From Flavobacterium lipolyticum (lineage in GTDB: Bacteria; Bacteroidota; Bacteroidia; Flavobacteriales; Flavobacteriaceae): 64,000 nucleotides of DNA. A program made the position numbers and the translations under genes. Each line of letters opens with the position of its first letter. The first letter of the stretch is position 1. The stretch spans positions 434,001 to 498,000 of the forward strand of contig NZ_JAJJMN010000001.1 of the NCBI RefSeq assembly GCF_020905335.1. Reading direction: 5' to 3'. Positions 36,487 through 46,913 of this stretch are shown here, in pieces. The notes beneath the pieces were generated by a model. That model was not told the DNA's origin and searched no databases. It saw only the letters and a program-made list of their open reading frames with translations.

Positions 36487-38216
36487 AGAAAAAGCAAATT
36501 GCTAGTGAGGGAACATTAGTAAAAGTATACCTTTTTTTGGGTTTACTATTATTTTTAATTGGCTGTAAAAGCAAACAAAATTTAAGTGCTTCTACAATTA
36601 ATTCTATTAGAACAGAATTAACATCTTCAGAACTTAAAAACTGGTATCAAAAAGATTATGCTTTAGATGGAGTTCCCGGAATTTCACTAGATAAATGGTA
36701 CAATCAAAATAAGAAGAATCCTAAAAATACAATTATCGTTGCTGTAATTGATACACAGATTGATAAAAATCATGAGGATTTAAAAGATAAAATTTGGTTT
36801 AATGCAAAAGAAATTCCAGATAATGGAATAGATGACGACCATAATGGATACATTGATGATGTAAACGGCTGGAATTTTACCTCAAATAAAAATGGGGATT
36901 ATATTGTTTGGGGAAATTTTGAATATGTCAGACTGATTAGAGAATGGGGAAATTTATTCAAAAATAAAACCTTGGATCAAATTAAATCTGATGATTTGCC
37001 AAAATACAGAGAATATCTTAGAGCTTTAAAAATCTATGAAGGAGAAAAATCTGACTATCAAAATTGGTTACAAGCTTCAAAGTATAGCGTAAACATGTTT
37101 CCGATTGTAAAAGATAGCTTAAAACACTATTTCCCAAATGAAGATTATAGCTATAAGCAACTAGACAGTTTATATAAGATACATAAAATAAATGACAAAA
37201 CCTTTAGACAAAGAAGAGAAGATAATGATCGGGATTTAGGTGCAATGATCGGTTTTATGAAAACTAGATTTGAATATGGTGAAGAAACCCTTGAAAAGAT
37301 GAAGGAAACGGAAAGGGAAGTTGATTCAGTTACAAATAAAAATTTAAACTTAGACTATAATGAAAGATTATTAATAGGAGATAATCCTAATGTACTTGAA
37401 AAAGGATATGGCTCCGGTCGTATTAGTATTCTTAAAAATGGCTTTAAGAATATCCAAGGGCATTCTACTAAAATATCAGGAATCATAGCTGCCAATAGAG
37501 ATAATCATAAAGGCGTAAAAGGTTTTTCTCAAAATATCAAAATTATGCCTCTTGCTATTTCTTTTTCAGGAGATGAACATGACAAAGACATTGCTATGGC
37601 TATTTATTATGCAGTCGATAATGGAGCAAAAGTAATCAATATGTCATTCGGAAAAGAATTCTCTATCCATCAAAACTGGGTTTCAGATGCTTTTAAATAC
37701 GCTGAAAAACGTAATGTGTTACTGGTCCATAGTTCAGGGAATAATTCTTTTGATACAGATAAAAATCCATATTACCCAAGTGACAGTAATTTTGAAGAAA
37801 CTTCTGAAATTTGCAATAATTTTATAAATGTTGGTTCAATATCTTCACGATTAGATAGCACATTCGTATCTTCCATTTCAAATTATGGTAAATTAAATGT
37901 AGATTTATTTGCGCCTGGAGAAGAAATTTACACTACTGCTAAGAATAATAATTATGAATCTGATTCAGGGACTTCTATAGCTGCTCCCATGATTTCAGGA
38001 ACTGCAGCTCTTATTTGGTCCTATTATCCTAAACTTACTGCTGCTGAGGTAAAACAAATCATACTAGATTCGGGAACAGCTTATGATATCGAAGTTATTG
38101 TTCCTGGTACAGAAGACAAAAAAGTTCCTTTTTCAGAATTGTCGAAATCAGGTAAGGTTTTAAATGTTTACAATGCTATGAAACTTGCTGAAAAAGTCAG
38201 CAAAAAGAAAAAATGA
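36483..38216 (+). CDS. Lipoprotein subtilase (S8), second of a tandem pair
   Basis: A 577-residue paralogue of the preceding protein, lipobox LIGC, triad Asp90, His327 and Ser498, Asn420. The same long insert is present (DDDHNGYIDDVNGWNF and following). The last 70 residues of the two proteins are almost identical also at DNA level, hinting at gene conversion or recent duplication, while the insert and His region differ more, which may reflect different substrates. It is joined by ATGA overlaps to the genes on both sides, so translation is coupled with the dehydratase. Confidence 0.88.
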   Translation: MKKKQIASEGTLVKVYLFLGLLLFLIGCKSKQNLSASTINSIRTELTSSELKNWYQKDYALDGVPGISLDKWYNQNKKNPKNTIIVAVIDTQIDKNHEDLKDKIWFNAKEIPDNGIDDDHNGYIDDVNGWNFTSNKNGDYIVWGNFEYVRLIREWGNLFKNKTLDQIKSDDLPKYREYLRALKIYEGEKSDYQNWLQASKYSVNMFPIVKDSLKHYFPNEDYSYKQLDSLYKIHKINDKTFRQRREDNDRDLGAMIGFMKTRFEYGEETLEKMKETEREVDSVTNKNLNLDYNERLLIGDNPNVLEKGYGSGRISILKNGFKNIQGHSTKISGIIAANRDNHKGVKGFSQNIKIMPLAISFSGDEHDKDIAMAIYYAVDNGAKVINMSFGKEFSIHQNWVSDAFKYAEKRNVLLVHSSGNNSFDTDKNPYYPSDSNFEETSEICNNFINVGSISSRLDSTFVSSISNYGKLNVDLFAPGEEIYTTAKNNNYESDSGTSIAAPMISGTAALIWSYYPKLTAAEVKQIILDSGTAYDIEVIVPGTEDKKVPFSELSKSGKVLNVYNAMKLAEKVSKKKK

Positions 38217-40411
38217 CATCGAATTTCAAGATAGCATCCTTTGATGCTTATGTATTAAGAACTCCCTTATTTCCATTGTCTTTATACCTCAGCACAGTGG
38301 AACATTATTCGGCTGAAAAAGCAAAACTACAATATCAAAATCCACTCATTCGGGAAGCTATTCATTTAGCTTCTCCGGATTTGACAAAAGAATTGGATAA
38401 ATGGATGAAAACCGATTCAAACCTGTCTGTTGAAAAGGCTAAAAAGTTAGAACTAACATTCTTAAAATATTTGGCCAGAATGTCCTCCAGGTGTACTCCT
38501 TTTGGGCTTTTTTCGGGCTGTTCCGTGGGGAGAACAGCTGCTGAAACGAAAATTATTCTGGAAGATACAGACAGGTTTGAACGTTTTACTCAATTTGATA
38601 TGCAATTCTGGGTAATGCTGCTTCAGGAAATTTCCCAAAAAAAAGACGTAATTCCACATTTGAAATATTACCCTAACAATAGTATTTACAAAATTGGAGA
38701 TTTTTATCGTTACATCGAATACAAAAGTATAGAGACAAAGCGGGAACACAGTATTTCGGCCTTACGGGTAGCTACCCTACTAACAGAACTGCTTGACTCC
38801 ATACAACAAGGGATGACTGTTGAAGAAATGGTCACGTTTTTATCGGATGACGAAGATGAAAAACAAGAAGCTCATGAATATGTTTTAAAACTTATTGATT
38901 TTCAGTTTTTGGTAAGTGAATTGGATGCTGTTGTTACAGGAATTGACAACGGGGAAAGGATTTTAGATGTTTTGAAAAAAATTCCGGCTCTGGAGAACGA
39001 ATATCAAATGTTAGAAAAAATTCTGGAAGAGCTTCTTTCCTTAGATAAAAAAATTGTTCCTACTGAAAAGACCTATCAGAAAATTAAAAACAATATAAAA
39101 CGTTTTGAAATTGACTTTGATGAAAAGTATCTTTTTCAAACCGATCTAAATTCAAGTACCTCAGTAAATACTTTAAACAAAAATGTTTCCCAAAAAGTAT
39201 TAAGGGCCGTTGAGTTTTTGAATGGTATTCAAATGAAAGAGAAGTTTCAGAATCAGGAAAGTTTCAAAAAAGCATTTACTCAAAGATACGAAAGCAGAGT
39301 AATGCCATTGACAACCGTTTTGGATACCGAAATTGGAATTGGTTATCTGCAGAATCAAGAAATGAATGACAGTCATGAGGTTTTAGAGTTTCTTTCTCTT
39401 AAGTCTAAAGAAACGGAGAACCAAAACGAACTTTGGACATCTTATGATTATATTCTTCAGAAAAAGATACAAGAGTGCCTGATAAAAGGAGGGACAGAAA
39501 TTTCATTAACGGAGAAAGATTTTCCCAACTTCAATACTGATTTTAGTAACGCTCCGGCCACATTTTCTGTACTATTTGAAGTTTTAAATGAGGAAAAAAT
39601 TGTAATTGAATCTTCCGGAAATGTAAGCGCAGCCAAACTATTAGGACGATTCTGCAACGGTAATGCATCCATCCATAAACTAACCAGGGAAATCATAGAA
39701 AAAGAAGAGGTTTTTCATGCCAATCGGATAATGGCAGAGGTGGTACATGTTCCTGAATCCAGAACGGGAAATATTTTACGCAGGCCTGTTTTACGAAAAC
39801 ATGAAATCAGCTATTTAGCAAAATCCGGAGTGCCCGAAAATGATACCATTCCTTTAAATGATCTGTGGATTTCTATAGAAAATGATACCATAATTCTGTT
39901 TTCTAAAAAGCACCAGAAAAAGATCATTCCCTGTTTGTCAAACGCTCATAATTTTTCTAAAAATTCGCTGCCACTTTATCATTTTTTATGTGATTTACAG
40001 TCTCAGCATACCAAACCGATTTATTCTTTTGATTGGGGAGTCTTAAGAAATCATTACATCTATTTTCCAAGAGTACTGTATCGCGATATCATTTTATCAA
40101 AAGCCAAGTGGATTGTAGTAAAAGAAGAAATTATGCGTTTTTCAAAAATGAACGATAAACAGCTTTTGGAAGGTTTTTTAAAATGGCGTTCCCAAAGGAA
40201 TATTCCCCGTTATGTCAATTGGGCTAATCATGACCATACACTTTTGTTTGATTTTGAAACCCAAATAGGAGTTGAACTATTTTTAAATTCAGTCAAAAAT
40301 AAAGACAAAATCACTTTGGAAGAATTCCTGTTTACGAAAAAATCTGTCGTACAAAATCAAAATACAGCTGGTTATTGCAATCAATTTATACTATCATTTT
40401 ACAAAGAATAA
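38213..40411 (+). CDS. Lantibiotic dehydratase, N-terminal (glutamylation) part
   Basis: The 732-residue protein matches the LanB N-terminal domain. The hallmark MSSRCTPFGLFSG lies near residues 90-102, and further conserved LanB-like stretches are SRVMPLTT, SGNVSAAKLLGRFC and RNIPRYVNW. Full-length LanB proteins (about 1000 residues) also carry a C-terminal elimination domain, which here is the next gene. Together they would use glutamyl-tRNA to glutamylate Ser/Thr of the precursor and then eliminate glutamate to give dehydro residues. Cytosolic, no signal peptide. Confidence 0.9.
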   Translation: MTSNFKIASFDAYVLRTPLFPLSLYLSTVEHYSAEKAKLQYQNPLIREAIHLASPDLTKELDKWMKTDSNLSVEKAKKLELTFLKYLARMSSRCTPFGLFSGCSVGRTAAETKIILEDTDRFERFTQFDMQFWVMLLQEISQKKDVIPHLKYYPNNSIYKIGDFYRYIEYKSIETKREHSISALRVATLLTELLDSIQQGMTVEEMVTFLSDDEDEKQEAHEYVLKLIDFQFLVSELDAVVTGIDNGERILDVLKKIPALENEYQMLEKILEELLSLDKKIVPTEKTYQKIKNNIKRFEIDFDEKYLFQTDLNSSTSVNTLNKNVSQKVLRAVEFLNGIQMKEKFQNQESFKKAFTQRYESRVMPLTTVLDTEIGIGYLQNQEMNDSHEVLEFLSLKSKETENQNELWTSYDYILQKKIQECLIKGGTEISLTEKDFPNFNTDFSNAPATFSVLFEVLNEEKIVIESSGNVSAAKLLGRFCNGNASIHKLTREIIEKEEVFHANRIMAEVVHVPESRTGNILRRPVLRKHEISYLAKSGVPENDTIPLNDLWISIENDTIILFSKKHQKKIIPCLSNAHNFSKNSLPLYHFLCDLQSQHTKPIYSFDWGVLRNHYIYFPRVLYRDIILSKAKWIVVKEEIMRFSKMNDKQLLEGFLKWRSQRNIPRYVNWANHDHTLLFDFETQIGVELFLNSVKNKDKITLEEFLFTKKSVVQNQNTAGYCNQFILSFYKE

Positions 40412-40413
40412 AA

Positions 40414-41262
40414 ATGCAGAGAAATTCTTGTTTAGGCAGTCAGTGGTTGTATTATAAAATTTATACCGGTGTAAAAACAGCTGATTATATTTTAATTGAA
40501 AAATTAGCCCCTGTTATAACCTACTTAGAAAAAAAGAAAAAAATCCAAAAGTGGTTTTTTATTCGATATCGGGATCCTGAGGAACATCTGCGAATTCGTT
40601 TTTTAATAGACGACGCTGAAAATATGACCGCACTCATCAATTCATTTTATCCTATTTTTAAAGAACTTCTGGATGAAAATATAATTTGGAAAATCCAAAC
40701 CGATACCTATCAAAGAGAAATTGAACGGTATGGTAAAAAGACCATCTATGATTCTGAATTTCTATTCTGGAAAGACAGTAAAATGATTTTAAGCTATCTG
40801 AGTCTGAAAACTTCTTTCCTGGCAAAAGAAACGTCTATTTGTTTTAGCCTTTTGATGGTTGATTCTTTCCTTAATTCGTTCAGGCTGTCAAATTCGGAAA
40901 AATTAACTTTAATGGATAAACTTCAAATTGCTTTTAAAGAAGAATTTGAAATAGGTAAAATTCAGAAAAAGGAAATGGATATCCATTACCGATCACTGTA
41001 TCCGCAAATCAAACTTTTTCTGGAAGCTGAAAATCAGGATAATTTTCCTGAAATCTTTTCTATTGTCAATAGAAAATCAAATCTTATCGAGAAAAAGGTT
41101 TTTGAAATAATCGATAAAATTCAAATTCCCATAGATGATTTTTTATCGAGCCATATTCATATGATGATTAACAGGCAATATACTTCTAAACAAAGAACCT
41201 ATGAGCTTGTTGTCTACGACCATTTGTATCGCTATTATAAAACTTTATGTTACAAAAAGTAA
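40414..41262 (+). CDS. Lantibiotic dehydratase, C-terminal (SpaB_C-type elimination) part
   Basis: Start taken at ATG 40414, 2 bp past the previous stop; a TTG 39 bp upstream overlaps the dehydratase and is less likely. The 282-residue protein shows WFFIRYRDPEEHLRIRF and YQREIERYG, the signature of the thiopeptide-type/SpaB C-terminal domain. It performs glutamate elimination with the preceding subunit. It ends the operon; no LanC cyclase follows, and the next gene is on the other strand. Confidence 0.9.
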   Translation: MQRNSCLGSQWLYYKIYTGVKTADYILIEKLAPVITYLEKKKKIQKWFFIRYRDPEEHLRIRFLIDDAENMTALINSFYPIFKELLDENIIWKIQTDTYQREIERYGKKTIYDSEFLFWKDSKMILSYLSLKTSFLAKETSICFSLLMVDSFLNSFRLSNSEKLTLMDKLQIAFKEEFEIGKIQKKEMDIHYRSLYPQIKLFLEAENQDNFPEIFSIVNRKSNLIEKKVFEIIDKIQIPIDDFLSSHIHMMINRQYTSKQRTYELVVYDHLYRYYKTLCYKK

Positions 41263-41265
41263 AAA

Positions 41266-42867
41266 TCACTCTTCATACATCTCCATCCACAAACGGGTCT
41301 CTTCCAAATCCAGTTCCTTTTCAATTTTCCTGAAAATCTCTTCGTGAACAGAGCCTGTTTTGTGCATCAATTCGAGTTTATCACGTTCTATGTTTAAAAG
41401 ATCGATCTGCAGTTTAGTAAAATCATTGAAAATCTCCCCTCCCAAAACTTTTCCTTTTCCGAAGAAATTGGCTGGGAGCTCCGTTTTTTGAAGACGATTG
41501 AATTTGACTTCATATTTACTTTTTATGTTGTGCAATAAATCATCGTTGAGTAACGAAAAATTATCCTCGATATGCGTTATGGTTTGCGAAACGATGGTAT
41601 TTCGGATTTCATATTCTTCGGCAAGAATCGAATAGGGCTGCACTTTTAACTTTTTAATCAGCCACGGTAAAGTAAGTCCCTGAATGACCAAAGTGGAAAG
41701 TATCACACAAAATACCAAATAAATGATGAGGTTTCGCAAGGGGAATTCGGTTGTTTTATTCATCATTAACGGTAAAGCCAGCGCGGCCGCCATGGATACT
41801 ACCCCTCGCATTCCGGACCAGCCGAAAATAATCATGTTGCGATAATCAAATTCTTCTTTCAGACGGATTCTTTTACTGAGCATTCTCGGAAGCAAAGTTG
41901 CCGGAACCACCCATAAAAACCGAACCAAAATCACCACTACACTTATCGAAGCCCCCCAAACAAACAAGGACCAACCGGAGTAATCTCCAATTCCGGTAAT
42001 AATTTGTCTCAGCTGAAGTCCGATTAGGATAAAGATCAAACCATTTAAAATATTGGTCAAAACACTCCAAATCGTTCCGGCCATAATTCGGCTTTCATGC
42101 GTAAAAATAGTTCCGGATCGGGCTGACAAATAAAGTCCGGTAGCGACTACGGCCAAAACTCCCGAACATTCAAAATGCTCTGCTATTAAATAAGAGGCAA
42201 AAGGCGTTAGCAAAGTCAAAGTAGCTTCGATCACCTCATCACAGACAAATCTTTTGTGAATATAACACATGATATACCCCACAGCCAAACCGATTGCGAT
42301 TCCCGCTACCGACATCACAACAAAGTTTAATCCAGCCTGCCATAGCACAAAATTACCGGCTGTAATGGCGGTTAATGCGTATTTGTACGCTACCAAACCG
42401 CTGGCATCATTCACCAGACTTTCCCCTTCTAGAATTGCAATCAACCTGGGATGTAAACCCAATCCTTTAGTAATGGAAGTCGCAGAAACGGCATCCGGCG
42501 GTGAAACTATCGCCCCCAAAAGAAAGGCTAAAGGCCAGGAAATATCATCAATGAGCATATGAGCTGCAAAGGCTACCGCTACTGTAGTAAAAAGTACTAA
42601 ACCAACAGCTGCCAGAGTGATGGGACGAATTGTTTGTTTAAAATCGGACCAGCTTGTGTACCAGGCGGCGTGGTATAAAAGCGGTGGCAAGAAGATAATA
42701 AAAACCACCTCAGGGCTCAAAGCAATTACCGGAAGCCCGGGTATAATACTAATCACCACACCACAAAGCACCAGTACAATCGGAATTGGAAAGTTGTACT
42801 TTTTACTAACGAGACTCAAAAAAGCGACTCCAAATAGCAACATGATGATTACAGTAATATTTTCCAT
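41266..42867 (-). CDS. Na+/H+ antiporter, CPA1 family
   Basis: The 533-residue protein has about 12 membrane helices and a cytosolic tail of some 120 residues (from about 415). Motifs FLPPLLYHAAW, GAIVSPPDAVSATSI (the conserved PPD/TDP-like unwound helix), EGESLVNDASGLV and GWSGMRGVVSMAAALALP are standard for NhaP/CPA1 exchangers. It exchanges cytoplasmic Na+ or K+ for protons. The stop lies just 3 bp from the convergent dehydratase gene end, with no visible terminator between, so the two transcripts may overlap. Confidence 0.9.
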   Translation of the reverse strand: MENITVIIMLLFGVAFLSLVSKKYNFPIPIVLVLCGVVISIIPGLPVIALSPEVVFIIFLPPLLYHAAWYTSWSDFKQTIRPITLAAVGLVLFTTVAVAFAAHMLIDDISWPLAFLLGAIVSPPDAVSATSITKGLGLHPRLIAILEGESLVNDASGLVAYKYALTAITAGNFVLWQAGLNFVVMSVAGIAIGLAVGYIMCYIHKRFVCDEVIEATLTLLTPFASYLIAEHFECSGVLAVVATGLYLSARSGTIFTHESRIMAGTIWSVLTNILNGLIFILIGLQLRQIITGIGDYSGWSLFVWGASISVVVILVRFLWVVPATLLPRMLSKRIRLKEEFDYRNMIIFGWSGMRGVVSMAAALALPLMMNKTTEFPLRNLIIYLVFCVILSTLVIQGLTLPWLIKKLKVQPYSILAEEYEIRNTIVSQTITHIEDNFSLLNDDLLHNIKSKYEVKFNRLQKTELPANFFGKGKVLGGEIFNDFTKLQIDLLNIERDKLELMHKTGSVHEEIFRKIEKELDLEETRLWMEMYEE

Positions 42868-42945
42868 TTTCGAATTGTTTTGGTATTTCGGTTATACTAC
42901 TACGAATATACTATTTTTAGATCTTTGGAAATTATTCAGCATACA

Positions 42946-43137
42946 TTTTATGAAACACATAGAAACAGAGATTTAATTATTATTCGTGAAGACTATTCAA
43001 AAAAATCATGATTTTCACACATAGTTTATACTCTATAACGAAACTAAAAATCCCTGATATAACCTGCCTATGAGAATTTATGTTAAGTAAACGACTTTTT
43101 AAGCATTCTTAATCTATGTTTCTATGTGTTTCATAAA
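42946..43137. repeat. Inverted repeat pair of the 'catagaaac' type
   Basis: Near-perfect arms of about 26 bp: atgaaacacatagaaacaga (in 42946-42975) and its mirror tctatgtttctatgtgtttc (in 43110-43137). This 389-bp gap between divergent genes holds no gene. The same family occurs at 8587-8723. Confidence 0.75.
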
Positions 43138-43256
43138 TAAACACCATAAAACTTTATGTAAAACTGTTAGATCTCCTTTAACCAAATTTTATTGCATCCG
43201 ACATTATAAATACTTTAAAAAAAATTACATTTGAACCTTAATTCATATCCCAAATT

Positions 43257-45605
43257 ATGATCCTGAAAAGAAATTTCATCAGTGTAATCGCCTTACTGGC
43301 TGTCTTTATTAATACACCGATTGCCTATTCTCAAACTACTCCTCCAAAAGCAGAAACGAAATCAAAACTATTTGAAGAAACGACTACGGACAGTGACTAT
43401 CTAATAGCAATCGAAAAAGCCGGAGAGGTTTTGGAATCTGCCCATAACGATACTGAATTTGATGGAAACAGCCATCGTTTGTTTAGTGAAATCAAAGGAA
43501 CACAAAGTAAACTTGATCTAATCCTGGCCAGCTTAAAAGGTGCAAATCCAAACGTACGCAACCAACAAATGTATCGTATCGTACTCAAAGAAATTGAGCA
43601 GGAACTCAACGAACAAAATACAGCCATAAACTCGCGCAATCTGGCACTTGAAAAAATCAAAAACAGGGTAATTGATTTGCGCAAGGATAAAACTTTGATG
43701 GGACTTTTGAAAGATACCATTCGACGCAAGCAATTTAAAAGTGAATTTGCAAATCTGAAAAGAAGATACCTGAGTACCGACAGTCTGATGACCAAAAATC
43801 AGGGGATTTTAAACCATAATAAACGATTAACCGTTGAACGAAAAATTGCCGTATCAAATGCCCTAATTACTGTAGAAAACAAACTGGAAAAATCCGGAAT
43901 CCGTATGCTTAAAAAAGAGTACCCAGTTTTATGGAGTACAAACGATTCTGTAGCAAAAAAGATCGTAGGCAAAAACATCAAAGCCAAAATAATAATTGAA
44001 GAAAACGTCGCAGAGTATTATTTAAGCTACAGAGCCGGCGGTTTAATTACACTGGTTTTACTGATGGGATTACTGGGCTGGTACATTTCCCGTAATTTAA
44101 AATACCTCAACAATAATGCACATGCTGAAAATCTGACTCAGTTTAATTTTAAATACTTAAATCGAGGAGTGGTGGTTCCGGTCGCTGTCATTGGTCTTAA
44201 CATTGCCGTGGTAAGCAATCTATACGCTCCTGCCCTGTTTATTGAGTCAATTCAATTGGTTCTTCTGGGGCTTTTAACCGTGCTTTTCAAAAACAAATGG
44301 TCGGGTGTCGCGATGCGAAACTGGTTGTTTCTGTTAGTCTTATTTTTTATGTTATGCTTTCTGGATTTGTTTATCCCGGTTGGCTTTCTACAGCGCAGCG
44401 CCTTTATTGTGATTAATATTTTAGGAATACGATACGGTTTAGTACAAATTAAAACGTTAAAAGAACAGCTTTACATCAAAGGTTTTTTTAAATGGGCCAC
44501 CATCATTTTTATCGGTTTAAATGTTTTATCCCTTATCGATAATCTTTTGGGAAGAGTCTCTCTTGCGAATATGTTAAGCCTAACCGCCTTTATATCACTC
44601 ACGCAAATTGTAGCACTCAGCGTACTCTTAAAAATCGTATTAGAAATCATTCTTTTGCAAATTTATACCACCCGAATTAAACGCGGTATCGAAAAGATTT
44701 TTGATCATGAAAGTCTGTCCGATACGCTAAAAAGACCATTCATTATTGTAATCAGTTATATGTGGATTGTGGTCATCGCAGCCAATTTAAACATTTGGGA
44801 ATCTTTGCGTACCGGTTTGGGTTCACTACTAAGTCATCCAAATACGATTGGAAGTATCACTTTTACTCTCGGGAATATAGTGTTGTTCTTTATCATTATT
44901 TGGGTTGCTCATTTACTACAAAACTATGTGGCTTATTTCTTTGGAGAAGTTGACGATGAAAACGAAGAAACCATCAATAAAAGACAGCATTCTAAATTAC
45001 TCATCACAAGACTTGTCGTTTTAATAAGTGGTTATCTTTTAGCTGTAGCTGCTTCAGGAATGCCACTGGACAAACTAAGCATCTTACTGGGAGCCTTGGG
45101 TGTCGGTGTGGGTCTTGGACTTCAGAATGTGGTTAACAACTTTGTTTCGGGTATTATTTTAATTTTTGACAAACCAATCCAGATTGGAGACGTCATCGAC
45201 ATTAGTTCCGAATCCGGCCGGGTAAAATCCATGGGATTGCGTACCACTAAAATCAATTCCTCAAACGGTGCCGAAATCATTATCCCAAATGGTAACTTAT
45301 TGTCACAAAATATTACCAACTGGACGTATACTGATAATTTTAAACTCGTTGAAATTACAGCCGAAGTTACCGGTGATGTTCTTCCCGAAGCAATCAATGC
45401 TATTATTCTGGAGTCTCTTGAAAGCATGGCATTGGTCAATACTACAAAAGTTCCTCAGATTTATTACAGTTCTATCTCAGATGGAAAATTCAAATTGCAG
45501 ATAAAATTCTGGTGCAGCATTTACCGTACAGAAGAAACGATCAGCAATGCAAGACAGGTTCTTTTCAGTAATTTTAAAGAAAAAGGGTTAACATTGTCTA
45601 CCTAA
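43257..45605 (+). CDS. Large mechanosensitive channel, MscS/MscK-like
   Basis: The 782-residue protein begins with a signal peptide ending AYSQ, then a periplasmic helical region to about 250, followed by about ten membrane helices. The last helix and pore read GALGVGVGLGLQNVVNNFVS, then DKPIQIGDVIDI and the MscS beta-domain with IIPNGNLLSQNITNW. It opens on membrane tension during osmotic downshock to release solutes. The large periplasmic part and extra helices place it with MscK-like forms. A strong terminator follows. Confidence 0.9.
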   Translation: MILKRNFISVIALLAVFINTPIAYSQTTPPKAETKSKLFEETTTDSDYLIAIEKAGEVLESAHNDTEFDGNSHRLFSEIKGTQSKLDLILASLKGANPNVRNQQMYRIVLKEIEQELNEQNTAINSRNLALEKIKNRVIDLRKDKTLMGLLKDTIRRKQFKSEFANLKRRYLSTDSLMTKNQGILNHNKRLTVERKIAVSNALITVENKLEKSGIRMLKKEYPVLWSTNDSVAKKIVGKNIKAKIIIEENVAEYYLSYRAGGLITLVLLMGLLGWYISRNLKYLNNNAHAENLTQFNFKYLNRGVVVPVAVIGLNIAVVSNLYAPALFIESIQLVLLGLLTVLFKNKWSGVAMRNWLFLLVLFFMLCFLDLFIPVGFLQRSAFIVINILGIRYGLVQIKTLKEQLYIKGFFKWATIIFIGLNVLSLIDNLLGRVSLANMLSLTAFISLTQIVALSVLLKIVLEIILLQIYTTRIKRGIEKIFDHESLSDTLKRPFIIVISYMWIVVIAANLNIWESLRTGLGSLLSHPNTIGSITFTLGNIVLFFIIIWVAHLLQNYVAYFFGEVDDENEETINKRQHSKLLITRLVVLISGYLLAVAASGMPLDKLSILLGALGVGVGLGLQNVVNNFVSGIILIFDKPIQIGDVIDISSESGRVKSMGLRTTKINSSNGAEIIIPNGNLLSQNITNWTYTDNFKLVEITAEVTGDVLPEAINAIILESLESMALVNTTKVPQIYYSSISDGKFKLQIKFWCSIYRTEETISNARQVLFSNFKEKGLTLST

Positions 45606-45641
45606 ATATACTCCAACTTTTCAAATTCAAATGCATAAAAA

Positions 45642-45675
45642 AAACGGAAATGACTTTTTAAAGTTATTTCCGTTT
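45642..45675. terminator. Bidirectional terminator
   Basis: Arms aaacggaaatgactt and aagttatttccgttt with a tttta loop; A-run before and T-run after let it serve the MscS gene and the convergent minus-strand gene. Confidence 0.9.
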
Positions 45676-45736
45676 TTGCTTTTCTCCTTAAAAAAATAAA
45701 AAATCAGTCTGAACTATTTTAGATCCGGCTTTAAAA

Positions 45737-46729
45737 TTACTTTCCGGTTTCACTTCTTACATACTTATTCAAAATATAACGTGTTACCGGTCTCAACGGA
45801 CTATTATTCTCCGGATGTCTGCCGTGCGCATCAAAAAAATCAACTCCATTTGCCGTCTTAGCATACCATATAATCGCTACTCCATTTTTATCAAAATAAG
45901 TGGTCGTATCACAAACCTTAATCTTTTTAAGATGGACAAGCGTTGGGTCTAATATTTCAATATTTGCAGACTTAACCAGGCCTTGTATTTTTAGATCACA
46001 ATCTACCATTTCATAATGATCCCCTGACCACTGCATACATTCTTTATCAGGAAAAGCATAATGACTGATCAAAAATCCGCACAAAAAAATAATGACAGTA
46101 ATAGAAATCGTCCTCAAGACTCTTTTGGAAAACTTATAACAAATCTTTTCTATAAAACTCTTAAACAAATAGATTGCTATTGCTCCCTCTGATTTCTTTT
46201 GTACTAATACCAATTCAGTGTTTTTATCTACACCACTTTCATTCTTTTCTCCTTTTTCATCAGGATCTGACTGAGGCAGATTACAACCTCTCATTATTTC
46301 TTCTACATCACTTGATGGCTCTCCATTATTAGAATCATTAACAGGTTCTTTACCCTCATTCCTTAAACTTCTATTAAATTTTTGATAAGGTCTTAATTCG
46401 AACCCTACCAAGATCCCTGCTAGATTTACAGTATCTATTTTTGCTGGTTCTTTTTCTCTTTTTAAAAAATCTCCAACCTTTTTAAACTTATCAGTATAAC
46501 TAGTGGAAGTATTCTCATTATTTGGGTCAAAGTTAAATTTGAAAAAATTATAATATATCGCTAAATCATCTGAGTTGATAATATCAGATTTAAAAATCCT
46601 CCAACATAAATCTCTCAAACTAGCTTGTGAAGGGTTACTCAAATAATCGGAGTAAATCCCATCATCTTTCTCTCTTTCAAATTTAATTCTAATTGCTTCT
46701 TTATAATCATTTGGTGTATTGTTTGGCAT
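45737..46729 (-). CDS. Membrane protein of unknown function, paralogous pair member A
   Basis: The 330-residue protein has a conserved N-terminal part (residues 1-115, YKEAIRIKFE, LRDLCWRIF, KEPAKIDTVNLAGILVGFE) shared with the gene at 57797. A low-complexity acidic link (about 125-180) leads to one membrane helix (about 209-227) and a C-terminal extracytoplasmic domain of about 100 residues (YFDKNGVAIIWYAKTANG) that the paralogue lacks. No known family is recognised. It is transcribed divergently from a lipoprotein/TPR-kinase locus, as is its paralogue, so the partnership is conserved. Confidence 0.75.
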   Translation of the reverse strand: MPNNTPNDYKEAIRIKFEREKDDGIYSDYLSNPSQASLRDLCWRIFKSDIINSDDLAIYYNFFKFNFDPNNENTSTSYTDKFKKVGDFLKREKEPAKIDTVNLAGILVGFELRPYQKFNRSLRNEGKEPVNDSNNGEPSSDVEEIMRGCNLPQSDPDEKGEKNESGVDKNTELVLVQKKSEGAIAIYLFKSFIEKICYKFSKRVLRTISITVIIFLCGFLISHYAFPDKECMQWSGDHYEMVDCDLKIQGLVKSANIEILDPTLVHLKKIKVCDTTTYFDKNGVAIIWYAKTANGVDFFDAHGRHPENNSPLRPVTRYILNKYVRSETGK

Positions 46730-46913
46730 AGGCTTTTGTTTTTTTGGAATTTTCTATGACTTTTTAGGATTTTTTAGGATTTGAAAAAACTTATTAAGAG
46801 TTCCCGGAATTCCGTATCAATACAGGCTTACAAGCGTCGTTACTTTGCCTCAGAAATTAGTTCCTGTTCGATTTCGCGATTAGAACAAATGTACAAAACT
46901 AGTTCAGTTAAAA

